A DNA stretch of 64,000 nt from Planctomycetaceae bacterium (GTDB lineage Bacteria > Planctomycetota > Planctomycetia > Planctomycetales > Planctomycetaceae): the NCBI GenBank assembly GCA_041398785.1, contig JAWKUA010000019.1:1-64000 (forward strand). Reading direction: 5' to 3'. Positions 36,471 to 45,195 of this stretch are shown one piece after another. Position numbers and translations under genes: made by a program. Position 1 is the stretch's first letter. Every line of letters begins with the position of its first letter. The notes under the pieces were generated by a model, which made no database searches, was not told where the DNA came from, and saw only the letters and a program-made list of their open reading frames with translations.

Positions 36471-37988
36471 TTAGTTCGTCAGGTAACCGGACAGGGCATC
36501 GGCAGGCTGTTCACCGTTACCTTTCAGGTGGAACCTGCGGCGATAGATTTCCTGCCCGGAACTGCGAAGGACGAACTCGTATTCGCCCGGGACCAGCCTG
36601 CTTCCGAGCAGATACGGGAAGTTGACGCGGTACATGTCGCGCGTCGCGAACTGACCAAGTTGTTCGATCGTGCGTTTTTCCGTGTCCTGCAGAATACATT
36701 CCACCCACATATCTTCATGGGGAGGATTCAGCGTACACTGAGCAAAGACCTGTTCACCGTATTCGAATTCGTGACGTCGATTTGCCAACTGACCACCAAT
36801 GGTAAAGCTGCCGAGTTCAAAGGAAAAGAACTTGTCCTTTTCGCGCAGCGGCAGTTCGTTGGTGGTTTTTGCCAGCGCTTCGCTGGTGGACATTTTTTCC
36901 AGCGGCATCAGTCCTTCCGGACGCCGCTGGCCATAAAGATCCGCTCGATATTCCACTTCCGTTGCCGTCACAGCCGTTGCACACACAAGCAGAATCCATG
37001 TGGCCGCTGCGGGCAGTGGTGCCGGCAGCCGATCGAAAAGCTGATTCAGTCTTAGCTGGAAACCGTTCCGAACGGGCTTCAGGAAGGACAGCCTTCGTGC
37101 CTGAGCCCGCAGCCAGATCACGTCGCGCTCATTGATGAACGACAGGTAACCGCTGATACAGATTGCAGGAAAAATCCGCAGCCCGAGCAGAAGGAAGGTG
37201 AAAAAGTGGAACGTCGCACCGATCCCCAACACGAAAAAGCGGCTGCGACCACGCCACACCAGAAACACAAAAACAATCTCCCAGACGACCGTGATATAGG
37301 CGCTGACAAGGAGCAGGGGTGTCCACATCGCCATTACCTCGCCGATGGGATTGTCATAGTTCAAGTTGCTCAGCATCCAGTAACGCATTTGTTCGCCGCT
37401 GAAGAATGCATCCGTTTGAATCTTCGTGATTCCTGCACCAAAATACATGAAGGCAAACACGATCTGCATCATTCTCGCCGGCCAGACGGGAAACCGCGGC
37501 GGCACAATATCTGCCATTGCTCCCTGGCGACGTCGTTTCAGAAACGCGTCGATCGACCAGATGGCTCCCGCGTTGGACAATGTCAGCATCAGCAGCAGAT
37601 GAGTCGACAGGACGGAATACTTTGTAAACGTGCCAATCGTGTCCAGGAAATTAAAATAAGCATACAGCACCGTCCCGATGGCTAGTGAAATTCGAGTTCT
37701 CCAGCCGACGATTCCACACACCAGGCACGCAACCATGACGGCGAACAGGGCAACGGCTATCGCCGGCGGAGCCAGCGGCATCCACTGTCCGACTCCGAAA
37801 CTCTCGGACAACTGCACGCTGGTTCCTTCAGTGGAATACAATTCCCGCACTCGCGGAAACCGCTGCAGCATCGGAGTCAGTGCAGCGGCTGGAAGAAAGA
37901 TTCGGGCCAGCGCCGCGCCATAGGGAATCTCTTCCGCGAAGAAAAACTGTCGGATACGGGCAGAAAAAGCAGCAGACTCGGATTTCAT
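36471..37988 (-). CDS. HTTM-domain membrane protein
   Basis: A 505-residue polytopic membrane protein with an HTTM-like domain, related to the membrane part of vitamin-K-dependent carboxylase proteins. Several hydrophobic helices can be picked out: IAVALFAVMVACLVCGIVGW, LLLMLTLSNAGAIW, IVFAFMYFGAGITKI, WTPLLLVSAYITVVWEIVFVFLVW, FHFFTFLLLGLRIFPAICISGYLSF and LPAAATWILLVCATAV. Family landmarks are the FMYFGAGITKIQTDAFFSG loop with GEQMRYWM, and FLSFINERD. The last roughly 170 residues are soluble and include a beta-rich, C-terminal extracellular-looking part. The carboxylase active-site lysine cannot be identified. It is 29 bases after a small partner gene. Confidence 0.82.
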   Translation of the reverse strand: MKSESAAFSARIRQFFFAEEIPYGAALARIFLPAAALTPMLQRFPRVRELYSTEGTSVQLSESFGVGQWMPLAPPAIAVALFAVMVACLVCGIVGWRTRISLAIGTVLYAYFNFLDTIGTFTKYSVLSTHLLLMLTLSNAGAIWSIDAFLKRRRQGAMADIVPPRFPVWPARMMQIVFAFMYFGAGITKIQTDAFFSGEQMRYWMLSNLNYDNPIGEVMAMWTPLLLVSAYITVVWEIVFVFLVWRGRSRFFVLGIGATFHFFTFLLLGLRIFPAICISGYLSFINERDVIWLRAQARRLSFLKPVRNGFQLRLNQLFDRLPAPLPAAATWILLVCATAVTATEVEYRADLYGQRRPEGLMPLEKMSTSEALAKTTNELPLREKDKFFSFELGSFTIGGQLANRRHEFEYGEQVFAQCTLNPPHEDMWVECILQDTEKRTIEQLGQFATRDMYRVNFPYLLGSRLVPGEYEFVLRSSGQEIYRRRFHLKGNGEQPADALSGYLTN

Positions 37989-38017
37989 GGCGTTCGTCCC
38001 TGAACATGAAGGCGTAG

Positions 38018-38677
38018 TCAGTTTGTCGAAACGGGTCCGGCGGTGAAGCTTCCGAGTGCCCCGGAGCTCGCTCCCGCAGTGACAGGTGTAAACAATGTGC
38101 TGTACGTCGACTGTGCCTGCTGGATCTCATTCCGCAGGCGCGGGTTGTCTGCGACGGAATTCAGCGCCTGTTGTGTCATCCAGTTGGGGAAGGCGGATAT
38201 CTGCTGGCCGGTTTCCGTAAACACTGCCCGAACGTGATAGTAGGGCACACGATCGGGAGGCTGCTGATAGTAGTGATCCCAGAGCCGGGGTGGCATGTTG
38301 TACTGCTTTGGCCAAATCTCTTCGGTCACAATCACGCGATCAATGGGTTCGTGAGCCGTGTACTTCAGGATGTTGGCAATCTGCTTTGGCAGCAAAGCGT
38401 TATTGACATCATAGTGGATTCGATCCGTGTGCCCGAACGGCTGGAACGCACCCCACGGCTCCGTGACCCTGTAGTATTGGCCACTCGCGCCCTGCGCGAT
38501 GATGTGAGTGCGGTCATCATAGGCACTCCAGCCGCAGAACATGTCCCAGACCACGTAATAGCTCATCGGATTGCCGCAGATTCCCACCTTCAGCGCGTGG
38601 GCGACAATTCCCCAGGACAGCCAGCCGAGATAGCAGGTGATAAACAGGCTGGTGACAGCAAACATCAAACGACTCAT
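38018..38677 (-). CDS. Small membrane-anchored partner of the HTTM protein
   Basis: A 219-residue protein of no named family that I recognise. A single N-terminal helix (LMFAVTSLFITCYLGWLSWGIVAHAL) anchors it, and about 190 residues follow, with WDMFCGWSAYDDRTHI, QYYRVTEPWGAFQPFGHTDRIHYD, and YTAHEPIDRVIVTEEIWPKQYNMPPRLWDHYY. The last 40 residues are Ser/Ala-rich. It directly precedes the HTTM gene in the same transcript, and the SAYDDRTH and EPWGAFQPFG blocks look like the soluble tail seen in some HTTM systems, so it is probably a subunit or companion. Function unknown. Confidence 0.75.
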   Translation of the reverse strand: MSRLMFAVTSLFITCYLGWLSWGIVAHALKVGICGNPMSYYVVWDMFCGWSAYDDRTHIIAQGASGQYYRVTEPWGAFQPFGHTDRIHYDVNNALLPKQIANILKYTAHEPIDRVIVTEEIWPKQYNMPPRLWDHYYQQPPDRVPYYHVRAVFTETGQQISAFPNWMTQQALNSVADNPRLRNEIQQAQSTYSTLFTPVTAGASSGALGSFTAGPVSTN

Positions 38678-38911
38678 CTTCCGCCCTCCATGGCTGGCGA
38701 TGACAACGGAAAGAGCCGGCAGTCAGGCAGATCAATGACTGACTGCCGATCAGTACGACTGCCGATGTTCACGGAGCCGTCAATACACGGGTACTCGAAA
38801 TTTGCTCGTTTTTTCAAATTGCGTCAAGATCGATCGAACATTGTCCGCCGTTTAAGAGTGAAACGAGGCAGGCGACTGGCGATCAGTTGGTGGCGACCGC
38901 CCGACGGCGGT

Positions 38912-39921
38912 TCAGAACTCGCCCGTCACGTGCCCGTCATTTCGCTGGCCCAGATGCCGCCAAAGCGTCAGATCGATGTTCTCGCTGACGCTTCGGGCCG
39001 AGCCGTCCATCAGCAGAGACTGGACCGCTCCGACGTGCCAGCTTCGGATGTCACCGCGGCAAACGTTGGACCGCTGCAGCCGGCATCTTCGCGGCAGGAG
39101 GTAAAGTCACCCTCGTTCGGCCGGTTCCCGCCCGGCACCGTCATCTTTGCATTCGGGCCAAGCGTGACAGTGAACCCCGTCTGATGAACTCTGCCGTCGA
39201 CCCATTCCGTGTGGCCGCTGTCGGCCTTGCTGCTTCCTCCGGCGGCGACCAGTGATTCGACATCCGTGGCGGTCGTCGGAATCGCCGCCGTGCCGGTGTC
39301 GCCATCGCGGTTATAGGCCGTGAAGGCCTTGACCTCGGAAAAGCAAAGCGTGTTACTCATTCCATCCGTGAAATCGGCCGGCCGAAATCGCGAATTGGGC
39401 GCGAACGCGCCATCGCCCTGCTGGTGAGTGGCGTTCGTCCAGACACGCCAGGTTCCGCCGTTGAAGCCGTACGTCAGCGGATAGTGAACCTTTTGACCGG
39501 AGCTACTATCCGTGCGAGCGCGATCGTTGGGTTCCGACGGGCACAGGTACGCGGCGATTCGCTGTGTCGCGATATTGCCGTTGGCAGGGTGCTGGTACGG
39601 AAGCTCCAGACTTGCCGCGCTGTAAAGGTTTGCCTGCTCCAGATATGGCAGGATTCGCGCCTGGACGGACCACTCGCCGCCGGTCGTGTTCAGCGTTGAA
39701 ATGTCGGACACGAACGACGGAGGAAACGCGCTGTGCACGTCCAGGTAGTTGTGCAATGCCAGCCCGATCTGTTTCAGGTTGTTCTTGCACTGAATGCGCC
39801 GAGCTGCCTCGCGAGCTTGCTGCACAGCGGGCAGCAGGAGCGAAATCAGGATCGCGATAATGGCGATCACCACCAGAAGTTCGATCAGTGTAAAGCCACG
39901 CTTGAGAGATTTCCGAGCCAC
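38912..39921 (-). CDS. DUF1559 prepilin-like protein with an apparent frameshift
   Basis: A protein of about 336 residues after correction. GTG at 39921 begins VARKSLKRGFTLIELLVVIA, a type IV prepilin methylation/cleavage site (G before FTLIE), followed by the hydrophobic helix and the DUF1559 core (ARRIQCKNNLKQIGLALHNY, VHSAFPPSF). The frame as read ends early at 39010 with a non-family tail. In the next frame the expected family ending follows immediately: RSWHVGAVQSLLMDGSARSV then SENIDLTLWRHLGQRNDG and a stop at 38912. Adding one C on the coding strand near 39046 (TCC-CGA) joins them as TFAAVTS-RSWHVGAV. So this is either a sequencing error or a very recent single-base loss. Such proteins are surface pseudopilins of unknown role. 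Confidence 0.88.
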
Positions 39922-40175
39922 GATGGAAAGCCTTTCTGTCTGGCGTCGAGCGCACGGGCTGACGCGGAAAGATGCTGGCTTGCTCCAAACGGGCTGGCTG
40001 GCGAAAAGTAGAGATTTGGTAACAGACTGCACCGCGATGTATTGCGACTGAGTCTCAATATCACTATCGTAGCGGCGTTGTTCCCGAATGCAATTCCGCG
40101 AACGAAGACTTCCCGGACACGGGAATGACTGCCGCAACGTTCCTCCAGGAAGACTCTTACATCGAATGCACGTCT

Positions 40176-40361
40176 ATGACGCCGGATCCGCGTAGCCAGG
40201 AATTGCACTCGACCGGTCAACGACCGGACAAACCGGAATCGCAGGAAATCGTCCTGTCAGAAGACCTGCTGCGCGGCCGGAATCAGGTGCTGATCCGGCA
40301 CGGGAACGATGTCTACCGACTGTTTCGCACGAAAAACAACAAGCTGGTGCTGCAGAAGTAG
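40176..40361 (+). CDS. hemP: Hemin uptake protein HemP-like
   Basis: A protein of about 61 residues when started at ATG 40176 (MTPDPRSQEL); the frame also opens at 40125 with 17 more codons and the ribosome site does not decide between them. The second half matches the HemP pattern: VLSEDLLRGRNQVLIRHGND then VYRLFRTKNNKLVLQK, with RG(R/N), IxHGxxxYRLxxTxxNKLxLxK conserved. HemP is a small cytoplasmic protein encoded beside heme uptake genes and required for heme uptake or regulation in proteobacteria. No TonB receptor or heme transporter is near here; it stands between a DUF1559 gene and a protease gene on the opposite strand. Confidence 0.82.
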   Translation: MTPDPRSQELHSTGQRPDKPESQEIVLSEDLLRGRNQVLIRHGNDVYRLFRTKNNKLVLQK

Positions 40362-40587
40362 CCCGCGCGGACGTCGGGGGCACATGTTTCTGCCGGACGC
40401 TCGGCGGATTGGAAGTCAGCAACCGGTGACGGATCGCAATCGCGATTTGCGGCGGCGCTGCTGAACCCGATTTCGTGCGGATCAGACCCGGCGATACGTG
40501 TTACCGAAGTCGCAGTGCCCGTCGCGGCGAACGGTACGGACATGTTGAACGCAGACCGCGCGGATGTCGGTGCGGGGCGGAATCGCG

Positions 40588-41670
40588 TTACCGGCGCCGG
40601 TCCTTGTCGGACGAAGTGCCTTCTTCGATGTGCGTCAGTGTCAGCGTGCGTTCGGCGGAATTGATGCGGAACTCGAAGTTCTTCAGGAAGCTCATCCCCA
40701 GCAGCGGATCGGCATTGATCGCGTCTCGTCCAAGCACAGCGCAATCGACATCCGGAACTTCGAACTGACCGACTCGCACCGTCTTCAGCTTTACTCGTGT
40801 TCCCGTGATCTGGCTTCCGTCCGCCAAAACCAGTGTGATGGGCGGGTCGCCCGGTCCGGGGACGACATTCAGTTTCGCGGCCGCATCGGCGGGGAGCGTG
40901 ATGATGCTGGCGCCGGAGTCGATCACCATCTCGATCGCGTCCTCTCCGTTGACGACAACAGACACGCGACCCGTGCCACCGGGGTCGGCTCGAATGGCGA
41001 TGTCCTCCGACAGCACCATCGCTTCCAGATCTTCCAGTTTCTGCAGCGCCTGCGAGAATGCTCGCGACGGCTTGTCGAGCGTGTATTCCCTGTCGTCGGC
41101 GGAGTTGAGTTCCCGAACAGCCGCCTGAGCGGCTTCATTCTGAGCGGCCTTCTGACGTTTTTCTTCAACGGCATTCGCGAGGGCGCGAGTTTCCAGGACG
41201 TATTGAATGAAGTCCTCCTGAGCCTGGTTGGCGGCGGCCCGGATCTGTTCAATCTCCTTCCTTCCCGCCTGAAGCTGCTGCTGGCGAAGTTTGATGCTGC
41301 CGACGTTTGCGTTGTTGGCGCCGACCAGTTGATTGTAAAGCGCCGCGTTGCTGTTTGGATCGGTGTTGGTCAGTTGAGCGTTGATCTGGATGTTGGCCGC
41401 CGTCAGTGCCGCCAGATTCTGTTCCATCTCCAGGATCTGCAGTTCGGCAATCGCCAGTTTCTTTGCCGCTTCGTGCATGGCGCGTTTGACCTTTGCGGCC
41501 TTCGCGACCTGCGACCGGAACTCGCCTTCGTCCTCCATGGTCAGCGTGCTGCCGAGCACCCGGACACCGTGTTCCTTCAGCACGGTTTTCGGATCATCAA
41601 GCGTCGTGCCGGCAATCGCGACGACGGATGACGTCAGCAAGTATCCAGACAGCAGGCACAGCATTTTCAT
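40588..41670 (-). CDS. Retropepsin-like aspartic protease, secreted, with coiled coil
   Basis: A protein of 360 residues when started at ATG 41670 (MKMLCLLSGYLL), with a signal peptide (LLSGYLLTSSVVAIAG). Residues about 45-220 are a long Ala/Gln/Glu-rich coiled coil (KVKRAMHEAAKKLAIAELQI and QNEAAQAAVRELN). The C-terminal part (about 240-345) is a single retropepsin-type domain: VVVNGEDAIEMVIDSGASIITLPADAA with the catalytic aspartate in DSGAS, then GDPPITLVLADGSQITGT, LKTVRVGQFEVPDVDCAVLG, and ending DPLLGMSFLKNFEFRINSAE. It would act as a dimer, as in the DUF/TIGR02281 aspartyl proteases, in the periplasm. The frame opens upstream at 41778, but those residues are not signal-like. The role of the coiled coil is not known. 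Confidence 0.85.
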   Translation of the reverse strand: MKMLCLLSGYLLTSSVVAIAGTTLDDPKTVLKEHGVRVLGSTLTMEDEGEFRSQVAKAAKVKRAMHEAAKKLAIAELQILEMEQNLAALTAANIQINAQLTNTDPNSNAALYNQLVGANNANVGSIKLRQQQLQAGRKEIEQIRAAANQAQEDFIQYVLETRALANAVEEKRQKAAQNEAAQAAVRELNSADDREYTLDKPSRAFSQALQKLEDLEAMVLSEDIAIRADPGGTGRVSVVVNGEDAIEMVIDSGASIITLPADAAAKLNVVPGPGDPPITLVLADGSQITGTRVKLKTVRVGQFEVPDVDCAVLGRDAINADPLLGMSFLKNFEFRINSAERTLTLTHIEEGTSSDKDRRR

Positions 41671-41923
41671 GTCAACGGCTCCCGGAGCACGGTTTTCGAA
41701 ATGCGGTCTTCGAAGGGCTGGACGCGGCAATGGTTGATTGTTTCCCTGTCGCCGAACAAATGCAATCCGTGATATCAATCAACTGCCGCACAGCCGGTGA
41801 CGTCTTTGCAGCGTTTGCGGACACGCCGCGTATCGAGTGCGTCCGGCGAGCGGCTGGAATACTGATCGAACCGGGACTCCCGTCCTGCGGACGACGAAGT
41901 GCGCAGGCTGCGAAGTGCGAGAA

Positions 41924-44680
41924 TCACGGCGGGGAGACGATTGTGCGGGCGACTCGGAAACCGGCACGTTCGTTGGTGAAGCCGACGTCGTAGTGATATC
42001 GCGCGGCGGATCGCAGGCCGTTTGCCGGTGTCCAGACGGAGCCGCCGCGAAGTCGTCTGGCACGTTCTCCCGACGGTTTTGTCACCGTATCGTGGATCCA
42101 TTCGGAGATGTTTCCGAGCATATCGAACAGGCCCAGATCGTTGGGCTTGCGAAGGCCCGGGATCTGGACGATTCCGTGAGCTTCGATGGCGCCAAAAGCG
42201 TAGTGCCGAAGCATTGACCGATCGTGCCCGAACGGCTGAGCCGTCAGTGTTCCTGCGCGGCAGGCCATTTCCCATTCGATGTCGGTGGGAAGGCGATAAC
42301 CGGTCAATTCAAGGGCATTCGACCTGGCTTCCATCCGGCCGTTGCTGTTGTGAATGGAGATGTAGCACCATTGTTCACTGGGAATACCATCCAGTTCGCT
42401 GAGACGATTGCAGTGCCAGGCAGCGGCGTCCCACTGGCAGTTATTGTGGGGCAGATCAGGCTGATTCGCGGGTTCTGATTTCCAGTGTTCCGGCCGCAGA
42501 TCAAAAAACTGTTGCCTGCTGACTTCTTTGGTGGAGATCGCAAACGAATAGGGAATTGTTTCCTGGTGCAGTGTTTCGTCCTGCAGCGGCTTGTTTGTAA
42601 CGCGGTCCGCTTCGTCGTCCGGCGACCCCATTGTAAACGTCACCGGCCCCGGGATGACGACCATCGTCTGGCCCTGGCTCGTGACGTACCAGCCGCTGTC
42701 GCGCGGAATTGATTTGCGCCTAAGGATCGGCAGCAGCGACTGCACTTCGTCCGCGGCGCCCCAGCGACGCAGCAGCCATTCCACGGCCGAATGCAGCGCG
42801 GGATCGTTTTCCGACTGGAACCATTCCAGAAGTGCGGGCGTCAGCGTGCCGCGAAGTTCGGCGGGCAGCGTATCGGTGTCGTATTCACCGAGAGCCATCA
42901 CCAGCGCCGCGCGGACTGACGGAGTCTGCGGTCGGTTCAACTGATCGACGAGTCGCTGCGGATCGACGCCCGCAGCCGCGACCTGATGAATGATGGCCGT
43001 TCGAACTGTGGGATCGGCGCTGGCCTGCAGCAGATGACAAACATCCTGCAAATCGGCGGCGTCGGGTGAAGAATCGCGGATGCGACGAACAGCGTCGTCT
43101 GTGATGGCAGCGACTACAGTCTCGTCCGCCGCAGGCTGTGTCGCTCTCGGCACGTGGACGTTTGGTGGCTGCGTGCCGTCAGCAACGCCCGAATCGCTGC
43201 TTCCGGTGATATGGGGCCGGAAGTGATCCTTCACGGAGTTCCATGCCGCCATCGCAACCAGGACGGCGATCACCGCGACGGCGGCCGGGCGCGCGATCCG
43301 GGACCTGAATGACCGTCGCGGGGAATTGACGGTGGCGAACGGTGGATCGATGACTGCCGTCGCAGCCTGACGCCCTGCGACCTGCGGATGCGGGTCCGTT
43401 GCGGAAACGTCCTGCAGAGACACGGTGGGAAGTGCCGCAGGCCGCACGCTCCGGGTGGTTTGTTGGCTCGGTGCCAGCAGCGAGGACGATTCTTCCATGC
43501 TGAACGAGATGGAAATCGGAGCCCAATCGTCAGCGGAAATCCCGGATCGGGACATCGCGTCGGCAATCAAAACCCGCGGATCGGCACCGTGACAGAACGG
43601 AGTCGCTGCGGCGACGATTTCGGCGGGTGTCTGAGTGCGTTCGTCGGCCTCATGTTCCAGCAGGTTTGCCACAACGGCGGCAAGATCCGGCGACACGTCA
43701 TTGCGAAACTCCAGCAGCGAAGGCGCCGGCTGCGTTGCCAGCGCGGCGATCTTTCGAAACTGAGACTTGTACTTCCTGCCTCCGAACGGCCCGTGTCCCA
43801 CCATCAGGGCGAACAGCGTGGCTCCCAGACTGTAGATGTCGGTTCGGATGTCGACCGCGTGAGTGTTGTCAGCCTGCTCCGGAGACATGTAGTCGATCGT
43901 GCCGAGCAATTGTCCCGTCGCGGTCAGTTCCTTTCCGTCGACGGCAGTCGCGTGCAGCAGTGCCAGACCCAGATCGAGGATCTTGACCTGTCCGGCGACG
44001 GTCAGCATCAGATTTCCCGGCTTCAGGTCGCGATGCACCATCCCGTTTTCGAACACGTGCTGCAGTCCGGTGGCTGCCTGGCGAACCAGTTCGCAGGCAT
44101 CCGGAACCGGCAGCGGGCCTCGTCTGCGCGTGAGCGCGGAGAGATCGATGCCATCGACGAATTCCATGACCATGAAGTGGACACCGTCAATCTCGTCCGC
44201 GTCGAATGCCCGGACGATGTGCTTATGGTCAAGACGTGCGACGGCCTGCATTTCCCGATCAAACCGTTTCAACATCTCTTCATTCTGAACGACGGCCGAC
44301 GACAGGACCTTCAAAGCGACGATACGGTCCAGCCTGACATGCCTGGCTTTCAGCACAACTCCCATTCCGCCGCGGCCGATCACCGACAGCAGCTCGTACT
44401 GCCCCAGCCTCTGACCGGGGCTGACCTGATCGGGAATTCGGTGCTGAAACTGCGTCGCCGCTGATCGCTCGGTCGACTTTCCGGAGCCGTCAGACAGCAG
44501 AGCCCGCTCGGGCAGTGGCTGCTGTCCGGTGTTCGGCGAGGATGACAACTCACTGACGGCACGAGAACACGAGTCGCATGTGCGAAGGTGCCGGGAAAGC
44601 CGTTCCTGTTCGGCCGCGGTGCCTTTGCCTGCGACATACCGCACAAGGTGTTCGGGGCGGGGACAGTCTGACGTGTTCAC
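41924..44680 (-). CDS. Ser/Thr protein kinase fused to a formylglycine-generating-enzyme-like domain
   Basis: A protein of about 918 residues from the GTG at 44680 (an alternative GTG at 44785 adds 35 residues; numbers below count from 44785). An anti-sigma-type zinc finger (H66, C70, C73 in HLRTCDSC) comes first. The kinase domain (about 127-400) has GRGGMGVVL, K159 in VALKVL, HRDLKPGN with Asp253 and a DLG in place of DFG (Asp271), and SPEQ. A membrane helix is at about 498-516 (RPAAVAVIAVLVAMAAW). The C-terminal part (about 690-950) is FGE/SUMF1-like: FTMGSPDDEA, AAWHCNRLSE, YRLPTDIEWEMACRAGT, LGNISEWIHD, RLRGGSVWT and SAARYHYD. This lies outside the cell if the helix is a real span. It may bind a sugar or protein ligand rather than oxidise cysteine; the copper-site cysteines of true FGE are not obvious. 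Confidence 0.92.
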   Translation of the reverse strand: MNTSDCPRPEHLVRYVAGKGTAAEQERLSRHLRTCDSCSRAVSELSSSPNTGQQPLPERALLSDGSGKSTERSAATQFQHRIPDQVSPGQRLGQYELLSVIGRGGMGVVLKARHVRLDRIVALKVLSSAVVQNEEMLKRFDREMQAVARLDHKHIVRAFDADEIDGVHFMVMEFVDGIDLSALTRRRGPLPVPDACELVRQAATGLQHVFENGMVHRDLKPGNLMLTVAGQVKILDLGLALLHATAVDGKELTATGQLLGTIDYMSPEQADNTHAVDIRTDIYSLGATLFALMVGHGPFGGRKYKSQFRKIAALATQPAPSLLEFRNDVSPDLAAVVANLLEHEADERTQTPAEIVAAATPFCHGADPRVLIADAMSRSGISADDWAPISISFSMEESSSLLAPSQQTTRSVRPAALPTVSLQDVSATDPHPQVAGRQAATAVIDPPFATVNSPRRSFRSRIARPAAVAVIAVLVAMAAWNSVKDHFRPHITGSSDSGVADGTQPPNVHVPRATQPAADETVVAAITDDAVRRIRDSSPDAADLQDVCHLLQASADPTVRTAIIHQVAAAGVDPQRLVDQLNRPQTPSVRAALVMALGEYDTDTLPAELRGTLTPALLEWFQSENDPALHSAVEWLLRRWGAADEVQSLLPILRRKSIPRDSGWYVTSQGQTMVVIPGPVTFTMGSPDDEADRVTNKPLQDETLHQETIPYSFAISTKEVSRQQFFDLRPEHWKSEPANQPDLPHNNCQWDAAAWHCNRLSELDGIPSEQWCYISIHNSNGRMEARSNALELTGYRLPTDIEWEMACRAGTLTAQPFGHDRSMLRHYAFGAIEAHGIVQIPGLRKPNDLGLFDMLGNISEWIHDTVTKPSGERARRLRGGSVWTPANGLRSAARYHYDVGFTNERAGFRVARTIVSPP

Positions 44681-45195
44681 GGTCGAGCCATTCAATGCAG
44701 GTCTATCGATCTGCCGGAAGACCGCAGGTTTATGTTTCGCGGCAGGATCGGGAGGGAATTCGGGCCCGGAGCTGCATTCTAACACGATCGTGCCGAAAAA
44801 TGTTCGCGAAAAAGCCCCCGCGGCGGATGGGAATCAGTCGGTGCGGCAATTGCGTTCAGATCCGTTTCGCAGCGCGACTTTGCCGGGCAGGCACCGGTTT
44901 TCGAAATATCGCGGTCAGCTCCGCTCCTGCATGGCATTGAGCGATGCCGCACTTTTCTTGTGTGCGGATTCTGAAATCCGGCACACTCGCGCGTCACGGC
45001 TGCACACTGCCGGACTCGGACATGAGACTGCGGAGAACATCGCGTAAAAATCGGCCGCAGTACAGTGGTCGATCACTTGAAGTATGGGGGGAAATCCTAT
45101 CTAAAGCCGCCAGTTGACGAGATCGAGGGCCTGTCTATTCAAACTAACCTGCCCTGTTCTCCAGGGCGGGTGGGTGCTTCCCAAGGAGTCTCCCC
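44681..45195. other. Divergent promoter region ahead of the giant gene
   Basis: This is the shared upstream region of the minus-strand kinase-FGE gene and the plus-strand giant gene. If the kinase starts at 44785, about 410 bases are non-coding. A small hairpin (GCCCTG-TTCTC-CAGGGC, part of 45147-45171) sits 25 bases ahead of the GTG start of the giant gene, with AAGGAG at 45183-45188 after it. Short open frames here are not genes. Confidence 0.45.
45183..45188 (+). promoter_or_regulatory. Ribosome binding site fixing the GTG start of the giant gene
   Basis: AAGGAG ends seven bases before the GTG at 45196. No ATG lies in frame nearby and the next residues (LLTHWLAAF, a short signal-like segment, then the LEDRVLL motif) are at the expected distance, so the GTG is very likely the true start. 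Confidence 0.8.

Noticed and set aside
43388..44464. 358-codon plus-strand frame
   Set aside because: Antisense to the kinase domain of the kinase-FGE gene.
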